Assembly (NCBI RefSeq): GCF_043235035.1
Contig: NZ_JAZAQF010000069.1
Coordinates: 1 to 64,000, forward strand
Length of the DNA: 64,000 bases
DNA from: CACIAM-69d sp001698445
Lineage (GTDB): Bacteria > Cyanobacteriota > Cyanobacteriia > CACIAM-69d
Direction: 5' to 3'
Shown: one piece after another, positions 50,339-59,768 of the stretch
How positions within the stretch are numbered: the stretch's first letter is position 1
Layout: each line of letters opens with the position of its first letter
Notes under the pieces: generated by a model
Told to the model about the DNA's origin: nothing
Database searches by the model: none
Seen by the model: only the letters and a program-made list of their open reading frames with translations
Position numbers and translations under genes: made by a program

Positions 50339-52177
50339 CTAGGCGATCGCGGCCATTTTCACATCGCTTTCGTTCAGCAGGTCTTGCAATTCCTGGGCAT
50401 CAACGGTCTCTTTTTCCACCAGCATTTGGGCCAGGCGATCGAGCACGGAGCGGTTTTCTTGCAGCACTTGCTTAGCGCGGCGGTAGGCTTGATCCACCAG
50501 GTTGCGGACTTCCTCATCGATCGCGGCGGCCGTCTCTTCCGAGAAGTCGCGCTCGGAGGCAATGTCGCGACCCAGGAACATATTGCCTTGTTGGCGACCC
50601 AGGGCCACCGGGCCCAGGCGATCGCTCATGCCAAAGCGGGTCACCATTTGGCGTGCCACACGGGTCACCTGTTGCAAGTCGTTGGAAGCGCCCGTGGTCA
50701 CTTCCTCTTCGCCGAAGATGATTTCTTCCGCCAGGCGACCGCCCAGGGCCACCGCCATTTGGTTTTCCAGATAGGAACGGGAATAGAGACCCGAATCCAT
50801 TCGATCTTCGCTAGGCGCAAACCAGGTCAAACCGCCGGCCTGACCGCGCGGGATGATGCTGATTTTTTGCACGGGGTCGTAGTCGGGCATCAGCGCACCC
50901 ACCAGGGCGTGGCCGGCTTCGTGGTAGGCCACCAGGGTCTTGCGCTTTTCGCTCATCACGCGATCTTTCTTTTCGGGGCCGGCCAAAATCCGGTCGATCG
51001 CGTCGTTGATTTCGTCCATCGAAATTTCCGTCAAGTTGCGACGGGCGGCCAAAATTGCCGCTTCGTTCAGCAAGTTCGACAGATCTGCACCGGTAAAGCC
51101 GGGGGTACGACGCGCAATCCGCTCCAGATCCATATCCTTCGAGAGGGACTTGCCGCGCGCGTGGACACCCAGAATTTCCAGGCGGCCGTTGAAGTCGGGG
51201 CGATCGACCACCACTTGGCGATCGAACCGGCCGGGACGCATCAGCGCCGCATCCAACACGTCGGGGCGGTTGGTGGCCGCAATCACAATAATCCCCGTGT
51301 TGCCCTCAAAGCCGTCCATTTCGGTCAGCAATTGGTTCAGGGTTTGTTCGCGCTCGTCGTTGCCGCCGCCGAGACCTGCGCCCCGCTGACGACCCACTGC
51401 GTCGATTTCATCGATGAACACAATGCAAGGGGCGTTTTGTTTGGCCTGCTCAAACAGGTCGCGCACGCGGGACGCACCCACACCCACGAACATTTCCACA
51501 AATTCCGAACCGGAGATGCTGAAGAAGGGCACACCCGCTTCGCCAGCCACCGCCCGCGCCAGCAGGGTTTTACCGGTTCCCGGAGGGCCCACCAGCAGCA
51601 CGCCCTTGGGAATCTTTGCACCCACGGCGGTGAAGCGATCGGCATTTTTCAGGAAGTCCACCACTTCCGTCAGCTCCAACTTGGCTTGCTCAATGCCGGC
51701 CACGTCGTTGAAGGTGATTTGAGTTTGGGGTTCCATTTGCACCCGGGCCCGCGATTTGCCAAAGTTCATGGCCGGGTTACCCGCGCCGCCTTGGGCCCGC
51801 CGCAACAGGAAGAACAAACCCACCAACAGCAGAATCGGCAGGAACAGGCTGCTCAGGGCCCGGAACCAGAAGCCTTCGTCGCTGGGCGGTTGCACGGAAA
51901 TATCAACGTTGTTGCTGGTCAGAATGTTGATGATTTCCGGGTCGTTGGGCAGGTTCACCAACACGGTGCTGCCGTCTTCGGTGGTGGCCAAGGCCCGAGA
52001 GCGATCGGCGCTAATTCGCACCCGATCGACCTTTTTAGATTGCACTTCCTGCACGAATTGGCTGTAGCGCCAGGTTTCGCGGGTTTGGGGCTGTCGATCG
52101 AAGAACGCTGTACCCAGGGCGATGATTACGATCGCCAACAGGGCATAGAGTCCGGCATTTCTCCACCGTTTATTCAC
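50339..52177 (-). CDS. ftsH: ATP-dependent zinc metalloprotease FtsH (FtsH1/FtsH3 type)
   Basis: The 612-aa protein has two membrane helices (about 9-25 and 105-126) around a luminal loop. The AAA domain follows, with Walker A GPPGTGKT (197-204), Walker B IVFIDEID (252-259) and the second region of homology near 300-320 (ATNRPDVLDAALMRPGRFDR). The zinc motif is HEAGH (419-423). The N-terminal NKRWRNAGLYALLA resembles the cyanobacterial FtsH1/FtsH3 group, which includes the essential cytoplasmic-membrane form. It degrades damaged membrane proteins as a hexamer. The minus-strand gene ends at 50339, after the bidirectional terminator. Confidence 0.97.
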   Translation of the reverse strand: MNKRWRNAGLYALLAIVIIALGTAFFDRQPQTRETWRYSQFVQEVQSKKVDRVRISADRSRALATTEDGSTVLVNLPNDPEIINILTSNNVDISVQPPSDEGFWFRALSSLFLPILLLVGLFFLLRRAQGGAGNPAMNFGKSRARVQMEPQTQITFNDVAGIEQAKLELTEVVDFLKNADRFTAVGAKIPKGVLLVGPPGTGKTLLARAVAGEAGVPFFSISGSEFVEMFVGVGASRVRDLFEQAKQNAPCIVFIDEIDAVGRQRGAGLGGGNDEREQTLNQLLTEMDGFEGNTGIIVIAATNRPDVLDAALMRPGRFDRQVVVDRPDFNGRLEILGVHARGKSLSKDMDLERIARRTPGFTGADLSNLLNEAAILAARRNLTEISMDEINDAIDRILAGPEKKDRVMSEKRKTLVAYHEAGHALVGALMPDYDPVQKISIIPRGQAGGLTWFAPSEDRMDSGLYSRSYLENQMAVALGGRLAEEIIFGEEEVTTGASNDLQQVTRVARQMVTRFGMSDRLGPVALGRQQGNMFLGRDIASERDFSEETAAAIDEEVRNLVDQAYRRAKQVLQENRSVLDRLAQMLVEKETVDAQELQDLLNESDVKMAAIA

Positions 52178-52260
52178 TGGTGCATCCTCCTAAAAGGCGT
52201 TCTGCCAGGGCGTTTGTTATGCCAGGGCTGTACTTGCCGTAGCTCAAAAATTAACTGGTT

Positions 52261-52276
52261 GTTAACTAATGTTAAC
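52261..52276. promoter_or_regulatory. GTTAAC inverted repeat upstream of ftsH
   Basis: GTTAAC-TAAT-GTTAAC is a fully symmetrical site, preceded by a further TTAAC at 52251. It lies 84 bp before the ftsH start in the spacer shared with the divergent LD-carboxypeptidase gene. It could bind a dimeric regulator, but no link to a specific one is visible. Confidence 0.35.
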
Positions 52277-52476
52277 GCAATGGCTTCCAGTCCGTCGCCA
52301 TGGCTGCTATTAACGATTATGCGGATTTCCGACTCAGGATGGGTGTGGACGAAATCGCTCGGTGGGTGTAGCGGCCCGATCGCCCCGCAGACTCAGGGTT
52401 ATGCGGTCGTCGCCGCCAGCCGGTCTAGCCGGTCTAGCCGTCAGCAAGTTGAAGCACTTGGGGAGAAATTAGGAGA

Positions 52477-53427
52477 ATGCAGGCATTTGGCGGCCCGAGG
52501 GCCACGCAATTTCCGATGCCGCTGGAGCCGGGCGATCGGGTGTGGGTGATTGCCCCCAGCGGGCCGGTTTTGGATCCGGCGGCGATCGCCCGGGGAGTGG
52601 AAATTTGGCAAGACCGGGGCTTTCGGGTGCAGTTTGCCGCCGGTTGGGATGCGCAAACGGGCTTTTTGGCGGGCACTGATGCCCAACGTCGATCGCAACT
52701 GGCGGCGGCCTTGGCGGATCCCGGTTGCCGAGCGATCGTCTGTGCGCGGGGGGGCTATGGTTCGGCCCGACTGCTGGAGGATTGGGATTGGCCGCTGTTT
52801 GCCGGACGGGGGGCGGGGTTAATGGTGGATCCAGCGCGATCGCCCCTGTGGTTGATTGGGTTTTCAGACATTACGGCTCTGCTGTGGAGTTTGGCCCGGC
52901 AAGGGGTGGCGGGTGTGCATGGGCCCCTGCTCACCACCTTGGGCCAGGAACCGGCCTGGACGGTCGATCGCCTGTTTAATCTGTTGGCCGGTCAGTCCCT
53001 GGAACCGCTTCAGGGTCAGGGTTGGGGCGGCGGAGCTGTGGTGGGTCGCCTGTTTCCGGGGAACCTGACGGTGATTGCTAATTTGCTCAATACGCCCTTG
53101 CAGCCCGCTTTGGAAGGGGCGATTTTGGCGATCGAGGACGTGACGGAATATCCCTACCGGATCGATCGGCTGTTGACCCAGTGGCGCTTGAGCGGTCTGT
53201 TGCGGGCGATCGGGGGCATTGCGATCGGCCATTTCACCGCCTGCGATCCGCCGCCCAACCGGCCCAGTTGCTCCATGGCGGAAGTGTTGCGCGATCGGCT
53301 GGGAGATTTGGGCCTGCCGATCGTTTCCGGGTTGCCCTTTGGCCATGAATCCCCGAATGCGGCCTTGCCCGTGGGCACGCTGGCCCGGTTGGATGGGGAG
53401 GCGGGCACGTTGGAACTCTTGAGCTAG
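52477..53427 (+). CDS. LD-carboxypeptidase (S66 family, LdcA/MccF-like)
   Basis: The 316-aa protein has the S66 serine peptidase pattern. PLEPGDRVWVIAPSGPV forms the opening, the nucleophile Ser lies in IVCARGGYGSARLL, a Glu lies in AILAIEDVTEYPYRIDRLL, and the His lies in PFGHESPNAALPVG. The three form the Ser-Glu-His triad. LdcA trims the terminal D-alanine from muropeptides during peptidoglycan recycling; MccF relatives confer resistance to microcin C. With no other clue nearby, cell wall recycling is the default. A start 12 codons later (52513) is also possible. Confidence 0.9.
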   Translation: MQAFGGPRATQFPMPLEPGDRVWVIAPSGPVLDPAAIARGVEIWQDRGFRVQFAAGWDAQTGFLAGTDAQRRSQLAAALADPGCRAIVCARGGYGSARLLEDWDWPLFAGRGAGLMVDPARSPLWLIGFSDITALLWSLARQGVAGVHGPLLTTLGQEPAWTVDRLFNLLAGQSLEPLQGQGWGGGAVVGRLFPGNLTVIANLLNTPLQPALEGAILAIEDVTEYPYRIDRLLTQWRLSGLLRAIGGIAIGHFTACDPPPNRPSCSMAEVLRDRLGDLGLPIVSGLPFGHESPNAALPVGTLARLDGEAGTLELLS

Positions 53428-53504
53428 GCAATTGTGCCCAGCATGTCAGTCAAGGGGCCAAGGGGGTGGGCAAAGTTCACCTTGAACCCACTGCTCAACG
53501 AATC

Positions 53505-53555
53505 GGATCTCCATCTTGGATCTCCATCTTGGATCCCCCATCTTGGATCCCCATT
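53505..53555. repeat. Tandem repeat, about four units of 13-14 bp
   Basis: Units of GGATCTCCATCTT and GGATCCCCCATCTT follow each other from 53505 with small differences in the C run. The array is intergenic, between the LD-carboxypeptidase gene and the GGDEF-EAL gene. It has the same 13-bp unit length as the arrays at 15299-15363. Confidence 0.8.
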
Positions 53556-53598
53556 GAGGAGCAGGGCCCGGTTGAGTTTTGGGGGCTAGTTTTGGGGG

Positions 53599-55920
53599 CT
53601 AGCGATCGTCGCCCCGCAAGGCCAAGGGCGATCGGGGTAACTCAAAGGTTTTCAGCAGCAATTGCCCCGTCGCTTCCCCATCGATCGGGCGGGAAAACCA
53701 ATAGCCCTGACCATAGGAACAGTCCATCGATTGCAACTGTCGCAACTGCTCGATCGTCTCAATCCCTTCCGCTACCGTATCCATCCCCAGGGATTCCGCA
53801 AGGGCAATAATTGCCCGGACAATGGCCCAATTGCTTTCCTGGTCTGGACTGCGGGTGACAAAGGAGCGATCGATCTTGATTGTGTCGATCGGGAAGCGTT
53901 GCAAATAGCTGAGGGATGAATAGCCCGTGCCAAAGTCATCAATACTCAGTTGAATGCCCCGATCGCGCAGTTTCCGCAACAGGGCCTCCGCCGTCTTGGC
54001 ATCCGCCATCACCACACTTTCGGTAATTTCCAACTTCAGGTGCTGCGGAGGCAGTCCCGTTTCCGCCACAATGCCCTCAATGGACTGGGCCAAATTGGGC
54101 TGGGTAAACTGCCGCGCCGACAGGTTCACACTCACACTTAGCCCGGCCCACCCATGGGCCGATCGCAGGCTGGGAATGGCCTGTAACCAAACCATCATTT
54201 GCTGGCAAGCTTCCCGCAAAATCCATTCGCCCAGGGGAATAATCGTGCCGGTTTCTTCCGCCATGGGGATAAATTCCGCCGGACTCACCAACCCCCGATC
54301 GGGATGATGCCAACGCACTAGGGCTTCCAGGCTGGTAACCCGGCCCGTAGCCAGATCCACGATCGGTTGATAGGTCAGGAAAAATTCTTGCCGCTCCATG
54401 GCTCGGCGCAAATCGCGCTCCAGGTGCAGTTGCGCAATCACCCGCTCGCGGAAGGAGCGATCGAACGCCGCGTAGCAATTGCGGCCCAACTCCTTCGCCC
54501 GATACATGGCCAAATCCGCATCCCGCAGCACATCCCCCGGCCGGGCATATTCCGGCGTGCCGAAAGCAATGCCAATGCTGGTGGTGATGGTGAATTCGTG
54601 GCCATCCACATCAAAGGGAGCCTTCAGGGCCAACTGCACCCGCTCGGCGGCGCGGGTGGCAATTTCCGGCTGATCCAAATCCGTCAGCAAAATGGCAAAT
54701 TCATCGCCCCCCAGCCGCGCCACCGTATCCTGGGGCCGCACACAGGTGCGCAACCGGTTCGCCAGTTCCACCAAGAGCCGATCGCCACAGAGGTGACCCA
54801 AACTATCGTTCACCACCTTGAAGCGATCGAGATCTAAAAACAGCACCGCAAAATGGTGATTGCGCTGGCGACGGGCGATCGCCATGGTTTGGCCCAACCG
54901 ATCGATAAACAGGGCCCGATTGGGCAGCCCCGTCAGCGCATCATGGAGCGCGTCATGCAGCAACCGCGACTCCACCAACTTACGCTCATGGATATCCGCC
55001 AAGGATCCCGCCATCCGCAACACATGGCCCCGCCCATCCCGAATCGCCAACCCCCGACAGAGCACCCAACGCACGGAACCATCCGCATGGCGAATGCGAT
55101 GCTCACTTTCAAAGTGGTCACTGCGGCCCTGCAAATGGGCATCTAGCTCTGCTCGCAATTGGGCTTGATCATCCACATAAACGCGATCGAGCCATTCCTG
55201 GGGCTGGTCACCCACCTCCGAATCGCGGTAACCCAACAACGCCTTCCAGCGGGGCGAAAAATAAACCCGATTGGTCAAAAAATCCCAATCCCACAGCCCG
55301 TCATTGGCCCCCCGCACAGCCAAGGCATACCGCGCCTCACTTTCCCGCAAAGCCGACACCAATTGAGATTGACCCAAGGCCACCCCCGCCTGCACCGCAA
55401 TTTGTTGCAACAAGTCCTGCTCAAAGGGTTGCCACTGGCGCGGTCCCTGGCAGTGGTGAGCCAACAGCAGTCCCCACAATCGGTTTTGAGAGCGATCTGG
55501 CTCAATCACCGGCTGCAAAATTGGTACGACCAAATTAGCCTGCACGCCGAACTGGCGCAGCAGTTGGCGATGGCAAACCGAAATCCGAGCGGTTTCCACA
55601 TCGTCAATGGCCGAGGTGCGCCCTTCAAGATATTTCTGGTGATAGTGGGTCGTGAAGCAGGGGTCGGAAACGGTTTTGCCCAACAGAGAATAGGGGCCAT
55701 TGCCAGTGGCCTCCACCACAAAGGAGCCTTGCCGCTGTGCATCGAATTGGTAAACCAGGACTCGATCACACTGCAACATCCGCTGCACTTCCGTGACCAT
55801 GGTTTGCAGGATCGTATCCACCCGCGATGACTGGTGAATTTTGAGGGCGATTTCTGCGAACAGTTTTGATCGCCAGTATTGACGCTGTAGCTCGACTTCC
55901 GCCTCCATTCGATCGGTCAC
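53599..55920 (-). CDS. Cyanobacteriochrome-type GAF, PAS, GGDEF, EAL protein (light-responsive c-di-GMP enzyme)
   Basis: The protein has 773 aa. Residues 20-185 form a GAF domain with Asp-Pro-Cys-Phe at 86-89 and Cys116-His117, the DXCF cysteine and the canonical chromophore cysteine, 28 residues apart. That is the arrangement of DXCF cyanobacteriochromes such as TePixJ (blue/green type). A PAS domain (about 195-312) follows, then GGDEF (404-408, with an RxxD inhibitory site at 395-398), then EAL (532-534, with DDFGTGYSSLSYL later). Catalytic motifs of both c-di-GMP domains are intact, so light could shift the balance of synthesis and hydrolysis. Bound chromophore and colour are inferred from motifs, not shown. 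Confidence 0.88.
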   Translation of the reverse strand: MTDRMEAEVELQRQYWRSKLFAEIALKIHQSSRVDTILQTMVTEVQRMLQCDRVLVYQFDAQRQGSFVVEATGNGPYSLLGKTVSDPCFTTHYHQKYLEGRTSAIDDVETARISVCHRQLLRQFGVQANLVVPILQPVIEPDRSQNRLWGLLLAHHCQGPRQWQPFEQDLLQQIAVQAGVALGQSQLVSALRESEARYALAVRGANDGLWDWDFLTNRVYFSPRWKALLGYRDSEVGDQPQEWLDRVYVDDQAQLRAELDAHLQGRSDHFESEHRIRHADGSVRWVLCRGLAIRDGRGHVLRMAGSLADIHERKLVESRLLHDALHDALTGLPNRALFIDRLGQTMAIARRQRNHHFAVLFLDLDRFKVVNDSLGHLCGDRLLVELANRLRTCVRPQDTVARLGGDEFAILLTDLDQPEIATRAAERVQLALKAPFDVDGHEFTITTSIGIAFGTPEYARPGDVLRDADLAMYRAKELGRNCYAAFDRSFRERVIAQLHLERDLRRAMERQEFFLTYQPIVDLATGRVTSLEALVRWHHPDRGLVSPAEFIPMAEETGTIIPLGEWILREACQQMMVWLQAIPSLRSAHGWAGLSVSVNLSARQFTQPNLAQSIEGIVAETGLPPQHLKLEITESVVMADAKTAEALLRKLRDRGIQLSIDDFGTGYSSLSYLQRFPIDTIKIDRSFVTRSPDQESNWAIVRAIIALAESLGMDTVAEGIETIEQLRQLQSMDCSYGQGYWFSRPIDGEATGQLLLKTFELPRSPLALRGDDR

Positions 55921-57311
55921 ATCCTACCCAGTCTTCATTGAGTTAAACGTTTGATTAAACTGCTCAAATTGGTTCTGTTTTGAGCATTAGCGGGCGATCG
56001 CCTGACAAAATCATGACAGTAGCCACCACCCAACCTTGATGAGTGTTCGATGGTGATCCTAACGAAAGGGTGTTGTTGAAACCTCAGCTCAGTGTCTTCG
56101 GGCGCAGGATAGCGAATGATTTTTGAGCCATGGTAATGATGGATCAAAGGCTGTCTAGGGTTTGTGACGGCTAGCTGGGAGCCAGTCTCCTCTCCAGAGT
56201 TGAGAGGGAGAGTCCGGGCCCGGCTAACGCAACCGATGTCTTAGGGGGCACTGGGGCTGGGTGAGGGTAATGGTGGTTTGAGAGTAACGATTTTGATGCG
56301 ATCGTAATCGACAAACCTAATTCAGGAAAAGGCGGCCGCGCGATCGTCCCTTTCGTTAACCCATTGATTCACGCCACGCTCCTCCAAACGTTCCCGCAAA
56401 GAGCCTCCAGCCCATCCCAAGTCGCTTCCCCCATACCGAAAGCGACCACTTGATCATTTGATCGGGTCAGTCGATTACAATCAGGTCACACCTAAGCCAC
56501 TTTTCAACATGAAAGTATCTTAGGGTGTCGTCCTGTTTGCTAAAGCCTAGTCTAAAACCCTGTGAATCTTTTAATGATCATGGTTAATAGGCTGAAATAG
56601 ATCTTCTGTTTATTCAGTCTCCAATCAGGATTGTCTTTTTGGTAGCGGAGCGTTACGCTCCTAATTCAAGGGGCATGGTTGATCAATTGGGATTATGACT
56701 TTGGATGGCTCATGAGTAGAGGGATCCTAAGTAAGATCAACAAAAAATCTTGACTACTTCAGAAAAAAATACTGAGATCAACAAAAATCTCGAAATAGTC
56801 TATCCGATTTTGATGTCCCAGATTAATCTTTTATGGTAACGCAATTATGATATTTTTTTGTTTTTATTGAGTTTTTATTGAATTCTTATTGAACTTTTTT
56901 CAGATCTTTACTTGAAATTTATGATATTTATGCCAGTATTCTATCAAGACTTGATTAATTTTGCAATCAGATTTCGTGAATCACAATTGCTTTAAGGTTG
57001 ATTGAACATTGACCAAAGATCAATTAAACGTCTATTCCAGATTAACTAGAAATCGATTCAACATGCATTGAATTGAATATGGATCAAGCCTTGATTTGGT
57101 ATTCGATCAAACTTTGATCCGAAATTACCTCAATTCAGAGGTTCCCTCGGTTTGAATCGGGTCTTGGATATTGATGAGGCTCAGGCGGTGGGCCTGTTGC
57201 TGCTTCGGAGGGGCAGTCCAATTTTGAGGCAAACTAACTATCTTGGGGACAAAAGTTAATCAGTCCCGAGAATGGTAGTTCCAGCCTGCTGCTAACGGTC
57301 AAACTTTAGCC
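55921..57311. other. Gene-free AT-rich region of about 1.4 kb
   Basis: No gene is supported on either strand. The first part holds a long imperfect hairpin (TCTCCTCTCC pairing with GAGAGGGAGA, 56186-56211) next to CCGGGCCCGG. A GGAGCGTTACGCTCC palindrome lies near 56646-56660. The second part is AT-rich with repeated TTTTTATTGA units (about 56867-56900). It may hold promoters for the hydrolase gene and perhaps a small RNA. Confidence 0.45.
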
Positions 57312-58121
57312 ATGTCGAATCAGTTGATTTCCCCCTTTTCGTTGGCAACGTTAGATAATCAGCCCTTTCAAGTGGTTGCCACATCCGATCGCTCGCGGGC
57401 GGTGCTCTGTTTGCATGGCTTGGGGGGTGGGCCCTATGAAATGCGGCCGTTAGCACCATTGTTGTTGAATTTGGGATGGACGGTGGAGGCGATCGCCTAT
57501 CCGGGCCATGACCAACCAGGCCCGAAAATGCCCAATTCTCGCTGGGAAGATTGGTATCAGACGGCGGAGACCGCGTTCGATCGCCTGGCTCAGTCCCATG
57601 CTCAGGTGGTGGTGATCGGATTTTCTACGGGCTGTCCCTTGGCGTTGTGGTTAGCTCTCCAGCGATCGATTGGGGGGTTGGTGCTGCTGAGTCCGTTTAT
57701 GGAAATTGTTCGCCCTGCGGCCTGGTTGCCCTCGGCGGAACAGTTGTTGCCTTGGGTTTATCCGCTGTTGAAGGAAGTGCCCCGATCGGCCTTGGCCATT
57801 GCGGATCCAGAAGGACGGGCAGCGGCCGATCGGGTAGCGCCCTATCGCTCCTTCCACCTGGGCGCTGTGCAGAGTGCGTTGGCACTGATTCAACAAGTGC
57901 GGCCCCGGTTAGGGGAAATTACGGTTCCGACGCTGATTGTGCAACCGAAGCGCGATCGGGTGGTGAATCCTCAAGGCGCGCTGTATCTTTTCCAATCCCT
58001 GGGTTCCTCGTCCAAGCGTCTCTGCTGGCTGGAAAAATCAGACCATATCCTGACACTGGACTATGATCGCGATCAGGCATTTCAGGAAATCGCCACCTTC
58101 TTTGAGCAGCTTCCTGCCTAA
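57312..58121 (+). CDS. Alpha/beta hydrolase (carboxylesterase-like)
   Basis: The 269-aa alpha/beta hydrolase has the oxyanion-hole segment LCLHGLGGGPYEM, the nucleophile serine in VVIGFSTGCPLALWL, an Asp near PKRDRVVNPQGAL and a His in EKSDHILTLDYD. The order and spacing are those of the Est30/monoacylglycerol-lipase group of short-chain carboxylesterases, which hydrolyse small esters or lipids in the cytoplasm. The start ATG 57312 is used. No signal peptide is seen and no operon partner is near. Confidence 0.88.
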   Translation: MSNQLISPFSLATLDNQPFQVVATSDRSRAVLCLHGLGGGPYEMRPLAPLLLNLGWTVEAIAYPGHDQPGPKMPNSRWEDWYQTAETAFDRLAQSHAQVVVIGFSTGCPLALWLALQRSIGGLVLLSPFMEIVRPAAWLPSAEQLLPWVYPLLKEVPRSALAIADPEGRAAADRVAPYRSFHLGAVQSALALIQQVRPRLGEITVPTLIVQPKRDRVVNPQGALYLFQSLGSSSKRLCWLEKSDHILTLDYDRDQAFQEIATFFEQLPA

Positions 58122-58896
58122 TTGCTCATGCTTCAAGGGCGATCGAGTTTGGAATTTGCTGAGCTTGTGCTGCATGGGGCTGAATTTGTGCCGTATCTTA
58201 TGGCCCCGTTTGGAGCAGTTGTGAGCGAGGCTGTGGCGGCCCGTTGGCTCCCCGTTGAAAGCTGAAAGTTGAAAACGCAAATCTGTCCCCTGACTGGGGC
58301 TAGGTTATTAAGGCATGGCTCGCCCTTGACTGTGCCAAAGCGAGCTACCTGAGTCGCTTTTTTGGGATTTTGCGAGATTTTATAATATTGCTTTTGATGA
58401 TGTGATTAATTGATTTTTCTGATATCAAGTCCAAGACGAAATTCCATGATTGCAATCGAAAAAACTCGATCTCAGGATTTTGTTCAAAATTTTGGCCATC
58501 GGAGAACGAGCACTGAATCAAGCCTGAAGCGAGTGACAATTCAAGAATTTCTGAAATAAAATCCAAATTCAAGGCAAAACTCAAAGCAAATGAGATAATC
58601 AAGGGTTAACAAAATAATTGTTAACTGGAATACCAAATATTGAAATAATTGCAAAAATCTTGAGCCGTAAGAACGGTCAGCGCCAGTATTTTTGATTGGG
58701 CAATTTAAGGGATGTGTTGTTTTTCGTCATGTTCTGTCATAATAATTTTAAAAGATTCTTAACAAAGACCGCTGAATCCAAGTAATCAACCCCAGGTGGT
58801 CTGCGAATCGGGCAGGAAACTGAAAAATGCCATGGGTGATGCGTGGTTGATGGCAGTCTCCCGGTGCAAGATCCCAACGACTGATCGCTGGCTGAA
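58122..58896. other. Gene-free region of about 0.77 kb
   Basis: No gene is supported. A short hairpin with AAAGCGA/TCGCTTT and a T run (58337-58363) could end the hydrolase transcript. The rest is AT-rich, especially 58370-58770, and holds only short frames without family motifs. Confidence 0.4.
58337..58363 (+). terminator. Possible intrinsic terminator downstream of the hydrolase gene
   Basis: AAAGCGA pairs with TCGCTTT around a GCTACCTGAG loop, and the T run continues for three more bases. The stem is only seven pairs, four of them A-T or T-A, so it is weak. It lies about 215 bp after the hydrolase stop codon. Confidence 0.4.
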
Positions 58897-59745
58897 ATGA
58901 TGTTTGGATCGATAACTAGGTTTTCGAGTATGCCAAGTGCCGACTGGGGCGAACAGTTGCTGAGTGTTGTGGCTACTCAGGTCATCCGCCACCTGTTCAC
59001 TGCGAGCGATCGGGTGGAGGTGCGGGTGGAATGTACACCTCAGATCAAGCTGCTGCAAGGCCAGGTTGATCGCTTCCAGATGTCCGGCTCGGGTCTGGTG
59101 ATTCGCCATGCCTTCCGCACAGAGGCCATGGAATTCGAGACTGATGCGGTGTCGATCGACTTTGCGGGCCTGTTGCAGGGGCGATTATTGCTGCGTCAAC
59201 CCACCCAGGCGATCGCGAAGGTGGTGTTGCTAGAGGAAGATATTAACCGGGCTTTCACGGCTCCCTTGGTGGTTCAACATTTGGAAAATTTGCCGCTCCA
59301 GGATTGGCAGGACTTGCCCGGGGGCGGGCTGGCCAAGGCTGAAAGCGTTTCGTTTCAATCGATTCAGGTGCGCTTGTTGGCCAGCAATCGAATTGCCCTC
59401 AGCGCCCAGGCTTGTTTTGGGGCCGATCAACTGGTGCCGATCGCCCTGCAAGCGACCTTGGGCATTGAGCGCCGTCGTCGGTTGCGGTTTTTGAATTGCC
59501 AATTTGATCCCGATGGCCTGCCCGATCGCGCGGCTCTGAGCGAAGAAGCGATCGCCCTGGCGGCCTCGGCCAGTGAGCGACTAGGCAAAGTTTTGGATCA
59601 GTTGGTGGATCTCGAGCGCTTCAATCTAGATGGGGTGACCCTGCGCATTAACACGATCGAAACCCGCGGCCAACAATTGGTATTTAGCGGTTGGGCCCAG
59701 GTGAACCATGTGCCGGAAACGACAACTCCGGGGTTGGTGGCCTAG
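58897..59745 (+). CDS. DUF2993 family (LmeA-like) lipid-binding protein
   Basis: The 282-aa protein has the cyanobacterial DUF2993 pattern: GEQLLSVVATQVIRHLFTAS, then VEVRVECTPQIKLLQGQVDRF, then MEFETDAVSIDFAGLLQGRL and a later VVLLEEDINRAF. The family is related to mycobacterial LmeA, which binds phospholipids. No Sec signal is seen, so it is probably cytoplasmic or peripheral to the membrane. ATG 58897 and ATG 58900 are both possible starts. It ends 23 bp before the end of the convergent PAS-GGDEF-EAL gene. Confidence 0.82.
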   Translation: MMFGSITRFSSMPSADWGEQLLSVVATQVIRHLFTASDRVEVRVECTPQIKLLQGQVDRFQMSGSGLVIRHAFRTEAMEFETDAVSIDFAGLLQGRLLLRQPTQAIAKVVLLEEDINRAFTAPLVVQHLENLPLQDWQDLPGGGLAKAESVSFQSIQVRLLASNRIALSAQACFGADQLVPIALQATLGIERRRRLRFLNCQFDPDGLPDRAALSEEAIALAASASERLGKVLDQLVDLERFNLDGVTLRINTIETRGQQLVFSGWAQVNHVPETTTPGLVA

Positions 59746-59768
59746 GGGTTTTAGCCTAGAGAGTTGGC

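Noticed and set aside
50294..52549. 751-codon open frame on the + strand opposite ftsH
   Set aside because: It is the antisense shadow of the GC-rich ftsH gene; the minus strand encodes a complete FtsH with all motifs, and the + frame has none.
56161..56240. Possible RNase P or other conserved RNA (GAGAGTCCGGGC segment)
   Set aside because: Only a short resemblance to the start of rnpB; the rest of the conserved core is not present.
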